A stretch of DNA of 64,000 nt from JAWPMV01 sp039819665. GTDB taxonomy: Bacteria > Bacteroidota > Bacteroidia > J057. Position 1 is the first letter of the stretch. The number at the start of each line of letters is the position of its first letter. The translations under genes were made by a program, and so were the position numbers. The notes beneath the pieces were generated by a model. The model saw nothing but the letters and a program-made list of their open reading frames with translations, was not told where the DNA came from and ran no database searches. This document shows, in pieces, positions 8,645-17,142 of this stretch. Where the stretch lies: positions 137,238 to 201,237 of the forward strand of contig JBCBRM010000006.1 in NCBI GenBank assembly GCA_039819665.1, read 5' to 3'.

Positions 8645-9928
8645 ATGCAAAAAGACTATGCAATTCAAATGGGGAGTTCCAATCTCAGGTACGGTCCTGG
8701 AGTTACCCGAGAAGTTGGTATGGATTTTAAGGATATGGGAATCAAACGTGTCCTGCTTATCACCGACCAGAATTTAAAAAATGCCTATCCAGTTCAAACT
8801 GCAAAGGAGGCCCTGGAATCAGAAGGTATCGAATATGATGTGTTTGATCAAGTGCGTGTTGAGCCTACCGACATATCTTTTAAGGAAGCCGTAGAAGTGG
8901 CTCAAAAAGGAAAATATGAAGCCTTTTTGGCGGTTGGAGGAGGATCCACTATAGATACAGCAAAGGCTGCTAATCTTTATGCGACATATCCGGCTGACTT
9001 CTTTACCTATATAAATGCCCCCATCGGAGAGGGGAAACCAATACCTGGACCTGTTAAGCCCCTGATCGCTGTTCCTACCACTGCAGGAACAGGAAGTGAA
9101 ACTACCGGGGTTGCCATTTTTGATCTTAGTGATCGACATGTAAAAACCGGAATCGCCCACAGGTATTTAAAGCCCACATTAGCCCTAGTTGATCCCGAAA
9201 ACACCCGAGATATGCCTCCTGTTATCGCGGCTTCCTCTGGATTGGATGTCCTTTGCCATGCTTTGGAATCCTATACAGCCCTCGATTTCAACCAAAGACC
9301 TTTACCTGCAAGACCCATATTGCGTCCTGCTTATCAGGGTAATAATCCCATCAGTGATATTTGGTCCCTGAAAGCTGTGGAGCTGGTTTCTAAATACATA
9401 GTTCGTGCGTATAAAAATCCCGATGACATGGAAGCTAGGTCGAATATGATTCTGGCTTCAAGCATGGCGGGTATGGGATTCGGTAATGCAGGTGTTCACC
9501 TGTGTCATGGCATGTCCTATCCGGTCTCAGGCATGGTTAGGGATTACATTCCGCCAGGTCTTAATACTCCTCATCCTATTATTCCGCATGGTATGTCTGT
9601 AGTGCTCAATGCCCCCGCAGTGTTTCGATTTACCGGACAGTCTTGTCCTGATAGACATTTGAAAGCTGTCGAAATCATGGGAGGAAATATCAGCAAGGTA
9701 ACTGACGCCCGGGAAGAGGCCGGACCATTATTGGCAGGTGAGATTGTAAAAATTATGAAAGACCTGGATGTTCCCAATGGACTTTCGGCCATTGGATTTA
9801 CAGAAGCAGATATTCCCGCTTTAGTAGAAGGGACTTTGCCTCAACATAGAGTTACTAAACTTTCTCCACGACCAGCGGATGCAGAGGATTTGACCGCTTT
9901 GTTTCAAGATGCAATGGTGGCGTGGTAA
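8645..9928 (+). CDS. iron-containing alcohol dehydrogenase, hydroxyacid-oxoacid transhydrogenase type
   Basis: 427 residues. Group III metal-dependent alcohol dehydrogenase with cofactor motif GGGST (98-102), PTTAGTGSE (144-152) and metal ligands Asp201 and His205 (GLDVLCHALESY), plus later His residues in VHLCHGMSYPV and IIPHGMSV. The stretch RPLPARPILRPAYQGNNPISDIWSLKA is distinctive of the ADHFE1/HOT subfamily, which oxidises hydroxy acids such as 4-hydroxybutyrate while reducing 2-oxoglutarate. It follows the PIG-L gene by 5 nt, an unexpected partner. The subfamily is well supported; the actual substrate pair here is unknown. In-frame ATG at 8645 is the first start after the PIG-L stop. 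Confidence 0.87.
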   Translation: MQKDYAIQMGSSNLRYGPGVTREVGMDFKDMGIKRVLLITDQNLKNAYPVQTAKEALESEGIEYDVFDQVRVEPTDISFKEAVEVAQKGKYEAFLAVGGGSTIDTAKAANLYATYPADFFTYINAPIGEGKPIPGPVKPLIAVPTTAGTGSETTGVAIFDLSDRHVKTGIAHRYLKPTLALVDPENTRDMPPVIAASSGLDVLCHALESYTALDFNQRPLPARPILRPAYQGNNPISDIWSLKAVELVSKYIVRAYKNPDDMEARSNMILASSMAGMGFGNAGVHLCHGMSYPVSGMVRDYIPPGLNTPHPIIPHGMSVVLNAPAVFRFTGQSCPDRHLKAVEIMGGNISKVTDAREEAGPLLAGEIVKIMKDLDVPNGLSAIGFTEADIPALVEGTLPQHRVTKLSPRPADAEDLTALFQDAMVAW

Positions 9929-10020
9929 ACAACTTTTCTTTTTAAAATTATATGGAGGTTATTTTCTTTTTCCTTAGATCAATTGAGTTTCTTATTCTTT
10001 TCCCTTAGATGGAAAAGAAG

Positions 10021-10309
10021 CAAAAGATCGAGTTGCTGCAAAGCCAGCACACAGTCCGGCCCCCGCACCCGATGCAGCAGCGTGGCCCCGGCGCGCAAGT
10101 GGGAACGTATTAGTGTTTTTGAGTGTTAGCGTTTGACGTACATGTGAATTACTTCACCCAGCCTAACACCCTAACATACTTGTACCCAAACACCTTCCCT
10201 CCCTCCCAGGCGCGATGGTCCTGCAGAGCCCATTGGGAGCCGGGGTGGCGAGTGCGGCTGACTTTGGGCTCTGCGATTTTTGACTCCATCTTTTTTTTGA
10301 AAAAGATGG
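10021..10309 (+). repeat. dispersed structured intergenic element, copy A (inverted copy at 36465-36709)
   Basis: A GC-rich, non-coding element occupying most of the 422-bp gap between the convergent HOT-type dehydrogenase and the DUF1501 gene. It holds stem 1 (GTTGCTGCA 10032-10040 with TGCAGCAGC 10073-10081), a GTGTTAG/CTAACAC pair (10123-10129 and 10163-10169), stem 2 (GCAGAGCCCA 10223-10232 with TGGGCTCTGC 10265-10274) and a terminal hairpin (CCATCTTTTT 10286-10295 with AAAAAGATGG 10300-10309). Positions 10212-10282 match 36488-36558 in reverse complement at 67 of 71 bases. The orientation is the same as that of the upstream gene, starting 92 nt after its stop. It may be a mobile repeat, an untranslated structured RNA or a complex terminator. 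Confidence 0.85.
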
Positions 10310-10350
10310 AAACATCCCTCAAAAGAAGAACCGAGAAAATCAAGAAAAGA

Positions 10351-11823
10351 TTAAGCCAAAATATCATGGACCACATGCCCATGCACATCAGTCAGACGAA
10401 AATCTCGTCCTTGAAAACGATAGGTTAATGCTTCATGATCCATTCCCATTGTATGAAGAATTGTAGCCTGTAAATCATGCACATGTACACGATCTCGTAT
10501 CCCATAATAGCCAATTTCATCGGTTTCGCCATAGGTAATGCCAGGCTTGATCCCGCCTCCGGCCATCCACATAGTAAAGGCATCGCTATGATGATCACGG
10601 CCATTGAAGGGAGCGACTTTGCCACCTCGATTTTCCCGCATAGGAGTTCGGCCAAATTCTCCCCCCCAAATGACTAGAGTTTCTTCTAGTAATCCTCGCT
10701 GTTTTAGGTCAGTTAATAAGGCAGTCATAGGTTGATCTACCTCTTTGCATCTTTTCAAAAAGCCCCCTTCCAGTGCTTCAAACTCATTACTTCCATGAGA
10801 ATCCCAACCTCTATGAAAGAGCTGAATAAAACGTACATCTCTTTCTGCCAATCTTCTTGCTAGCAAGCAATTATTAGCGAAAGAAGTCTTACCGGGTTCC
10901 GTTCCATACATTTCATGGGTAGCAGCAGATTCTTTACTGATATCCATGGCCTCGGGAACGGTCATCTGCATTTTGAAAGCCATTTCATATTGAGAAATTC
11001 TGGAAAGAATTTCCGGGTCCCCATAATCCTCGTATTGCTGGCGATTGATTTCATTGATAGTATTGATCGCCTGCTTTCTCAAGTCCCGTGGTACACCCTC
11101 GGGATCAGAAACATAAAGGACAGGGTCCCCTTTGGACCTTAATTGAACGCCCTGATAAACAGATGGGATAAAGCCAGATCCCCACACACTTTTTCCCGCA
11201 CTAGGTGCAGATTGACCAGAAACCAGAACTACGAAACCCGGCAAGTTCTGATTTTCAGAGCCCAAGCCATATGTCATCCAGGCACCCATACTCGGTCTGC
11301 CTTGTCTAGGACTACCGGTATGCATAAATAATTGAGCAGGTGCATGATTAAATTCATCTGTTTCTACAGCTTTAAGAAATGCTACCTCATCGACTATGGA
11401 TTGAAAATGAGGAAACAACTCTGAGACCCATGCTCCCGATTGCCCATATTGCCCGAAGGATACCTGGGGTCCCAACATATTGGGCACACCTTGAATGAAT
11501 GCAAATCTCTTACCTTCTAACAATGAATCCGGGCAGGGTTTACCATCCAGTTGATGAAGGAGTGGTTTATAATCGAATAGCTCCAATTGAGAAGGAGCTC
11601 CTGCCATATGGAGAAAAATGATCCTTTTTGCCTTTGGGGCGAAATGGGAAGCCTTTGCAAGCAAAGGATTGGTCATATCTATGGCCGCCTTTGTAACAGG
11701 ATGTTCGCAGGCCATCATTGATCCAAAGGCCAAAGAGCCTAAGCCCAATCCTGCCGTTTTCAGGAACTGTCTTCTTTTGAGTAAAGACTGGTGCTTTTTG
11801 TGAGCTTCTTGAAACAGTTTCAT
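10351..11823 (-). CDS. DUF1501 family protein (alkaline-phosphatase-fold, Tat-type signal)
   Basis: 490 residues. The N-terminus carries a twin-arginine motif RRQFLKTAG (17-25) and hydrophobic segment, so export by Tat is likely. The body shows DUF1501 features: RIIFLHMAGAPSQLELFDYKP, GFVVLVSG, RFIQLFHRGWDSHG, VIWGGEFGRTP and GRDHHSDAF. The family is related to sulfatases and phosphatases and is common in Planctomycetes beside DUF1549/DUF1553 cytochromes; its biochemical activity is not established. Its start overlaps the stop of the DUF1549/DUF1553 gene by 4 nt (11820-11823), indicating translational coupling. It is the last gene of the minus-strand operon that begins with the Gfo/Idh gene at 15504. 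Confidence 0.92.
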   Translation of the reverse strand: MKLFQEAHKKHQSLLKRRQFLKTAGLGLGSLAFGSMMACEHPVTKAAIDMTNPLLAKASHFAPKAKRIIFLHMAGAPSQLELFDYKPLLHQLDGKPCPDSLLEGKRFAFIQGVPNMLGPQVSFGQYGQSGAWVSELFPHFQSIVDEVAFLKAVETDEFNHAPAQLFMHTGSPRQGRPSMGAWMTYGLGSENQNLPGFVVLVSGQSAPSAGKSVWGSGFIPSVYQGVQLRSKGDPVLYVSDPEGVPRDLRKQAINTINEINRQQYEDYGDPEILSRISQYEMAFKMQMTVPEAMDISKESAATHEMYGTEPGKTSFANNCLLARRLAERDVRFIQLFHRGWDSHGSNEFEALEGGFLKRCKEVDQPMTALLTDLKQRGLLEETLVIWGGEFGRTPMRENRGGKVAPFNGRDHHSDAFTMWMAGGGIKPGITYGETDEIGYYGIRDRVHVHDLQATILHTMGMDHEALTYRFQGRDFRLTDVHGHVVHDILA

Positions 11824-14102
11824 TCCTTGGTAATTATTTCATCCAAATTTAGGATCACATTGGCTACATGGACCAGTGCAGCTTTTTCGGCTTGAGGCCT
11901 TTCTTCCTTTGGGAGAAATTTTCGTAATTCTTCCGGATGCTGCTGGTAGTAATTTTCTGATTCCTGGTAGAAGTCTTTAAGACTATTCAACACTTCTTCG
12001 TCCGCATATTTCATGCTTGCTCTTCGGTAGCCAAAGGCAAGTTTTTCCTCCGTATCCGCATGTACATCTATCATTTGTTCGGCTAAGGCAAGGGCCGATT
12101 CTAAATATGTGGAATCATTGAGGGTAACCAGTGCTTGAATGGGAGTATTGGTTCTGATTCTTCTGGAAACGCAATACTCTTTGCTGGGACTATCAAATGC
12201 GATCAGGGATGGATATGGGCTAGACCTTCTCCAAAAAGTATAAAGTCCACGACGATATCGATTTTCCCCTTCACTTGGCACCCACCTCAATACATTCCGG
12301 ATAACTTGCCAAACCCCTTCCGGTTGAGGAGGCATAACGCTTGGGCCAAACATTTTCTTGCTCAATAAGCCACTTACAGCTAAAGCCTGATCCCTGATTT
12401 GTTCGGCTGAAAGTCTCATTCTAGGACCACGTGCCAGATAGCGATTGGCAGGATCAATTTCCAAGAGCTCCGGATTTACTTTCGAACTTTGCTGATAGGT
12501 GGCAGAAAGTAATATATCTTTCAGAAGAGCCTTTACGCTCCACTTATGTTTATGCATAAATTGCAAAGCTAAATGATCCAGCAGCTTTTGATTGGAAGGT
12601 TTGGCTCCCTGTGAACCAAAATCCTCAAGTGTTTCGACCAAACCTATTCCAAATATTTGTTCCCAAAAACGATTAACAATTACCCTAGCAGTCAAAGGGT
12701 TTTTTGTATCGACCAACCACTTTGCAAGGCCTAGCCTGTTGGCGGGAGCTCCCTTGGGCATTTCATTTAAGATAGCCGGAACAGCCGGCTCAACCGTATC
12801 CCCATGCACCAGCCAATTTCCTCTTTCAAATAGTCTGGTTATACGTCTTTCTCCTCCTTCTAATTCCTGCATCACGGGCGTTTTACCAGCACGTATTTTT
12901 TCCAATTCAACCAATTTTTCCTCATAAGCGACATCTCCTTCATGGCTATTCAGCCAGGATTTCAACTCAGCAATTTCCCTCTCCTGTGCCGCAGATTTTA
13001 AAGCAATTCGAGGAAAGTCATCGTATCTATCGTTGTCAGCTGTATTATTAAAAAATGCATAGGCCTGGTAAAATTCTTTATGCAAAAACGGATCATATGG
13101 GTGCGAATGGCATTGGACACAAGCGATGCTAACTCCCTGCCAAACTTCGAAAGTTGTATTTACCCGGTCAATCACAGCCGTCACCCGAAATTCTTCGTCA
13201 TCTGTTCCACCTTCATCATTTGCCATAGTATTTCGGTGGAAAGCAGTAGCTAATAATTGTTGTGTGTCTGCTTGGGGTAAAAGGTCGCCGGCTAATTGTT
13301 CAATGGTAAACTGGTCGAAAGGCATATCCTGATTAAAAGCGTCTATTACCCAATCTCTGTATCTCCAGATATCCCTGAATTTATCCTTTTGGTAGCCTTG
13401 AGAATCTCCATAGCGAGCCAAATCCAGCCACATAGTTGCCCATCTTTCTCCAAAATGAGGAGAAGCCAGTAATTGATCGAGAACTTTTTCATATGCATCC
13501 GGATTTTCATTAGCCAAAAAATCATCCAGCATATTCAAATCAGGAGGTATGCCTATCAAGTCTAAACTCGCCCTTCTAAGAAGCACCTCTTTAGAAGCTT
13601 TTTCTGAAGGCTGCAAATCCATTTCGTCTAATTTTTCCCATACAAAACGATCAATATCATTTTGTACCCAGGAATCATTTATGTCCGGAACTTCCACATT
13701 CGGGTCAGGAGGAATATATGCCCAATGTTCTTCCCACTTTGCTCCCTGCTTGATCCATTTTCTCAAGGTTGCAATCTCAGCCTCAGTCAAAGGATCCGCA
13801 TCCAAAGGCATACGTGTTTCAGGATCAGGATGCGTGAGCCTTCTCAACAATTCACTACTATCCGGTTTTCCCGGAACAATAGCTCGCAAACCCGATTCGG
13901 CCGCTTCCAATGCTTCATGTCGAAATAAAAGACTAAAATCACCACTTTTCTTCACTCCTCCGTGGCAACTGATACAATTGTTATTGAAGATGGGTCTTAC
14001 CTCCGCATTAAAATCAACGGGAGCTTCCTGCGCAGAAATCATCCATATTAGAGCCAGGATCAGCAGGAGTCCTACACTAGCTATGCCCAGGTATTTTTTC
14101 AT
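11820..14102 (-). CDS. planctomycete-type cytochrome c protein, PSCyt1-DUF1549-DUF1553
   Basis: 760 residues. An N-terminal membrane/signal segment (about 5-24) is followed by a cytochrome-c-like PSC1 domain with heme motif CISCH (43-47) and GKPDSSELLRRLTHPDPETRMP. Next comes DUF1549 (WVQNDIDRFVWEKL, then FGERWATMWLDLARYGDSQGYQKD) with a second CxxCH, CVQCH, near residue 330. DUF1553 forms the C-terminal half (NRFWEQIFGIGLVET, LLKDILLSATYQ, RMRLSAEQIRDQALAVSGLL). It is predicted to be a periplasmic redox protein anchored in the inner membrane. It lies 10 nt after the Gfo/Idh gene and overlaps the DUF1501 gene by 4 nt. The electron donor or acceptor is unknown. Confidence 0.92.
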   Translation of the reverse strand: MKKYLGIASVGLLLILALIWMISAQEAPVDFNAEVRPIFNNNCISCHGGVKKSGDFSLLFRHEALEAAESGLRAIVPGKPDSSELLRRLTHPDPETRMPLDADPLTEAEIATLRKWIKQGAKWEEHWAYIPPDPNVEVPDINDSWVQNDIDRFVWEKLDEMDLQPSEKASKEVLLRRASLDLIGIPPDLNMLDDFLANENPDAYEKVLDQLLASPHFGERWATMWLDLARYGDSQGYQKDKFRDIWRYRDWVIDAFNQDMPFDQFTIEQLAGDLLPQADTQQLLATAFHRNTMANDEGGTDDEEFRVTAVIDRVNTTFEVWQGVSIACVQCHSHPYDPFLHKEFYQAYAFFNNTADNDRYDDFPRIALKSAAQEREIAELKSWLNSHEGDVAYEEKLVELEKIRAGKTPVMQELEGGERRITRLFERGNWLVHGDTVEPAVPAILNEMPKGAPANRLGLAKWLVDTKNPLTARVIVNRFWEQIFGIGLVETLEDFGSQGAKPSNQKLLDHLALQFMHKHKWSVKALLKDILLSATYQQSSKVNPELLEIDPANRYLARGPRMRLSAEQIRDQALAVSGLLSKKMFGPSVMPPQPEGVWQVIRNVLRWVPSEGENRYRRGLYTFWRRSSPYPSLIAFDSPSKEYCVSRRIRTNTPIQALVTLNDSTYLESALALAEQMIDVHADTEEKLAFGYRRASMKYADEEVLNSLKDFYQESENYYQQHPEELRKFLPKEERPQAEKAALVHVANVILNLDEIITKE

Positions 14103-14112
14103 AGTTCAATCG

Positions 14113-15504
14113 CTAAATGATTTTCATAGCATAAGGATCCCAATTATATACTTTACCTTCTCGCATGCAGTAGTTTGGAATAATTGAGGGAGCCGCAGCC
14201 CTCAGGCCATAGGTTGCATCTTGAATGATGTCATTATTCCCTTTTACTGCAGACAGAAATCTACCGAAATGGTCATGCCCTGCGTCATAATCATCAGGTC
14301 CTTTCCACTCCATTTCGTAAGTATTTCTTGTCTCAACTTCCATTTTCGTTTGGGATTTATATTTGCGATACTCTTTTACAAATTCGTCTTGTTGTTGCTG
14401 GGAGAAAGTCCTTACAGAATTATATCCCTCAACAATTTGTTGCTCGGTTGATTTCCCTCGTGGATTTCTTTTCACTGTTAAGCTTCTCCAACCTATTTCC
14501 AAGACTCCTTCATCACCAATAAATCTATAGGCCGGACCTCCTCCACTTGCATCCGCAAAATTTGCTTTAAGAATTAAGGTAAATGAAGGATGAGAAGAAG
14601 TAGCAGGATAATCTAATAATGCCATAAGTATATCCGGAGCTTCCCGATTGTCATACCAATATCGAACACCCCCCATGGCTGAAATCTGGGTCGGACCTTT
14701 ACTATTGAGGATGAAATGAAGGGCCGAAAGTCTGTGTACAAACATATCGCCGGAAACGCCTGTTCCATAATCCCAGTATTTCCTCCACCTGAAAAATCGA
14801 TCTGCATCAAAAGGGCGATCTGGTGCTGAGCCTAAAAACATTTTCCAATCAATGGTTTTTTCGCTTGCATCTGTAGGGATCGAATATTGCCAGGCACCAA
14901 TTCCGCTATTTCGACTTACTACCGCTTCTACCGCTGTTAATTTTCCGATTTCTCCTTTGGCAATAAAATCTTTGGCTTTCTGATATAAAGGCTGGCGAAA
15001 TTGTTTGGAGCCAACTATGGTGGTTTGGCCTGTTTCCTTTTCGACTTGAATAATCCTATGTCCATCTTCAATTTTCTGGATGACCGGCTTTTCGATATAA
15101 ACAGCCTTCCCTGCATTCATAGAATCTACCGCAATTTGTCCATGCCAATGATCCGGCGTATTTATTATAACTGCGTCTATATCTTTTCTTTCAAGAAGTT
15201 CTTTATAATTCTGGGTGGTAAAGATTTCTTTCCCAAATACCTCTTTTGTTCTTGCTAATCTTCCTGTGTAACAATCAGCAGCAGCAACAAATTCTGCTTC
15301 CGGCATACTTGCCAAGACTCCCATATTTTCAAAAGCAATTATACCCATCCCTATGGACGCAATTCTGACCTTATCATTGGGCGAGATTTTCTTTTCTACA
15401 GATCTGCTTTTAGCCTGGATGGATTGTGAGGAAGAAGCACTAATAGCAGCACCCACACCCATCGTTTTCAGGAAGCCTCTCCTGTGCATTCGATTCCTGT
15501 TCAT
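14113..15504 (-). CDS. Gfo/Idh/MocA family oxidoreductase with Tat-type signal
   Basis: 463 residues. N-terminal MHRRGFLKTMGVGAA is a twin-arginine signal, so the enzyme is probably exported with its NAD(P) cofactor bound. The Rossmann part has IASIGMGIIAFENMG and the family Lys in AVYIEKPV (the EKP motif). The second half has MFVHRLSALHFIL, VRYWYDNREAPDILMALLDYP and FIGDEGVLEIGW. This resembles the secreted glycoside-oxidising Gfo/Idh enzymes, some of which make 3-keto sugars. First gene of the operon with DUF1549 and DUF1501. Divergent from the enolase-superfamily gene across 179 bp. Its leader reads AAAAAACTACT directly before the ATG. Specific substrate unknown. Confidence 0.9.
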   Translation of the reverse strand: MNRNRMHRRGFLKTMGVGAAISASSSQSIQAKSRSVEKKISPNDKVRIASIGMGIIAFENMGVLASMPEAEFVAAADCYTGRLARTKEVFGKEIFTTQNYKELLERKDIDAVIINTPDHWHGQIAVDSMNAGKAVYIEKPVIQKIEDGHRIIQVEKETGQTTIVGSKQFRQPLYQKAKDFIAKGEIGKLTAVEAVVSRNSGIGAWQYSIPTDASEKTIDWKMFLGSAPDRPFDADRFFRWRKYWDYGTGVSGDMFVHRLSALHFILNSKGPTQISAMGGVRYWYDNREAPDILMALLDYPATSSHPSFTLILKANFADASGGGPAYRFIGDEGVLEIGWRSLTVKRNPRGKSTEQQIVEGYNSVRTFSQQQQDEFVKEYRKYKSQTKMEVETRNTYEMEWKGPDDYDAGHDHFGRFLSAVKGNNDIIQDATYGLRAAAPSIIPNYCMREGKVYNWDPYAMKII

Positions 15505-15683
15505 AGTAGTTTTTTATTCTAGAAAATAAAGATACGAAACGGCACCATTAAATCCCTCAAAATGGTCAGTATTTTCCCACAATTTGCAGAAGATTTTTCA
15601 AGGATTTTTGGCTGATTATGAACAAATTAAAGAGAGATTTATCTTCTCTTGATTTCTACCAAAACCTTTGATTATACTTCCAT

Positions 15684-17078
15684 ATGGAAAGAAGAGAATT
15701 CCTTCGAAAAAGTGTCTTATTGACATCTAGTATAGGAACGAATTTAAGCCTGGCCAATCAAGTATATATGAATATTCCCAAGAGCTCTATCAGAGTTAAA
15801 AAAGTCGACCATAATTTTGAAAGAGAAAAACTAAATAAGCCCTTTGGATTTAAAGGGAGTGCCATGACTGAGGTCTGGCAAACGATGGCTTTTTTACAAG
15901 CAGATAGTGGTCAGTTTAGTATAGGTCCTGGTACTCAAAATATTCTATGGTCTGATTCCAAAGTTTTTGCCCAGCATTCAGAAAATGGTGGTAATGCACT
16001 CATGTATGCTATGGGAGAAAGGGGGCTCCAGATCCTTTCCGGAAATTCCTTTGAAAGCCCTATCCAATTGCTGGATGAACTCTTACCGGAGATTTGGTCT
16101 TTCGGCAAAAAAATCACCTCTAATCCGGACCTACGAAAAACTTTTGCCTTGAATGCTTTGGTTGCTTTGGATAATGCAGCCTGGCTATTATATGCACAAG
16201 ATCAGGGCATACAAAATTTTGATGAATTGATTCCTGAAAATTTCAAGGCAGGCCTTTCAGCCAGACACTCCAAAGTTGTATGTATTCCTGCTTTGGGTTA
16301 TGGAAGTAGTATGGAAGAAATCAAAAGCCTGGTTGATCAAGGATTTTTTATTCTGAAAATAAAAATAGGAGCACCGGGTAGTCAGGAAGACATGCTGGAA
16401 AAAGACAAGGAATTCCTCAAAAATATCCATAAAAATATAGGTCATAGGGAGACACCTTATAGTAGTCATGGAAAACTACCTTATTATTTTGATGCGAATG
16501 GTCGTTATGAAAAGAAGGAAACACTCTTGCGTTTTCTTGATTATGCAGAAAAAATAGGAGCACTTAATCAGATTGCCGTAATCGAGGAGCCTTTTGGAGA
16601 AAGGAATCAAGAAAATGTAAAAGAGTTGGCAGAAAGAGGGCCTAGAATTGCGGCGGACGAAAGTGCCCATACCGATGAAGAGGCATTGCGAAGAATCGAA
16701 CAAGGGTATAATTCGATTGCGGTAAAAGCTGTGGCAAAAACCTTAAGTATGACCCTCAAAATCGCAAAAGTGGCATTTGAGCATAACATCCCTTGTTTTT
16801 GTGCAGATCTCACAGTCAATCCGATACTACTGGAGTGGAATAAGGCAGTTGCTGCCCGTTTACCAGCTTTTCCAGAAATGCCTGGCTTAGGACTTCAGGA
16901 ATGCAATGGCTGGCAGAATTATAAAAACTGGGGAAAAATGATGGATTACCTCCCTAATAAATATGCAAGCTGGATAAATCCAAGCAAGGGAGTTTTTCAA
17001 ACAGGCCCAGAATTTTATTCGAAGAGCGGAGATATTTTCAAACTTTCTTCTCATTACCAGGGACTATTTAAAAAGTAG
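15684..17078 (+). CDS. enolase-superfamily (mandelate racemase/muconate lactonizing-like) protein with Tat-like signal
   Basis: 464 residues. N-terminal MERREFLRKSVLL resembles a twin-arginine signal, which is unusual for this mostly cytosolic family. The barrel shows the superfamily catalytic layout: KxK at 225-227 (LKIKIG), metal ligands Asp270 (YYFDANGRY), Glu301/302 (IEEPF) and Asp325-Glu326 (AADESAH), then IAVKAVAKTLSMTLKIAKVA. These residues fit a dehydratase, racemase or epimerase that abstracts a proton alpha to a carboxylate, such as a sugar acid. It stands alone, divergent from the Gfo/Idh operon and convergent with susD. Substrate unknown; cleavage and true export are not proven. 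Confidence 0.85.
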   Translation: MERREFLRKSVLLTSSIGTNLSLANQVYMNIPKSSIRVKKVDHNFEREKLNKPFGFKGSAMTEVWQTMAFLQADSGQFSIGPGTQNILWSDSKVFAQHSENGGNALMYAMGERGLQILSGNSFESPIQLLDELLPEIWSFGKKITSNPDLRKTFALNALVALDNAAWLLYAQDQGIQNFDELIPENFKAGLSARHSKVVCIPALGYGSSMEEIKSLVDQGFFILKIKIGAPGSQEDMLEKDKEFLKNIHKNIGHRETPYSSHGKLPYYFDANGRYEKKETLLRFLDYAEKIGALNQIAVIEEPFGERNQENVKELAERGPRIAADESAHTDEEALRRIEQGYNSIAVKAVAKTLSMTLKIAKVAFEHNIPCFCADLTVNPILLEWNKAVAARLPAFPEMPGLGLQECNGWQNYKNWGKMMDYLPNKYASWINPSKGVFQTGPEFYSKSGDIFKLSSHYQGLFKK

Positions 17079-17101
17079 GCCAATCACGTTTGTGATTGGC
17101 C
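17078..17101. terminator. bidirectional hairpin between convergent enolase-superfamily and susD genes
   Basis: GGCCAATCAC (17078-17087) and GTGATTGGCC (17092-17101) form a perfect 10-bp stem with a 4-nt loop. It starts at the last base of the plus-strand stop codon and lies 41 bp from the susD stop. No long T-run follows on either strand, so it may need Rho or act as an RNA 3'-end stabiliser. Confidence 0.6.
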
Positions 17102-17142
17102 ATGACTCAGCAATTTTTGAATATAATGTGAGATTTCAGGTC

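Noticed and set aside
13549..14187. 212-residue plus-strand frame
   Set aside because: Antisense to the DUF1549/DUF1553 gene with heme motifs; no family or start context.
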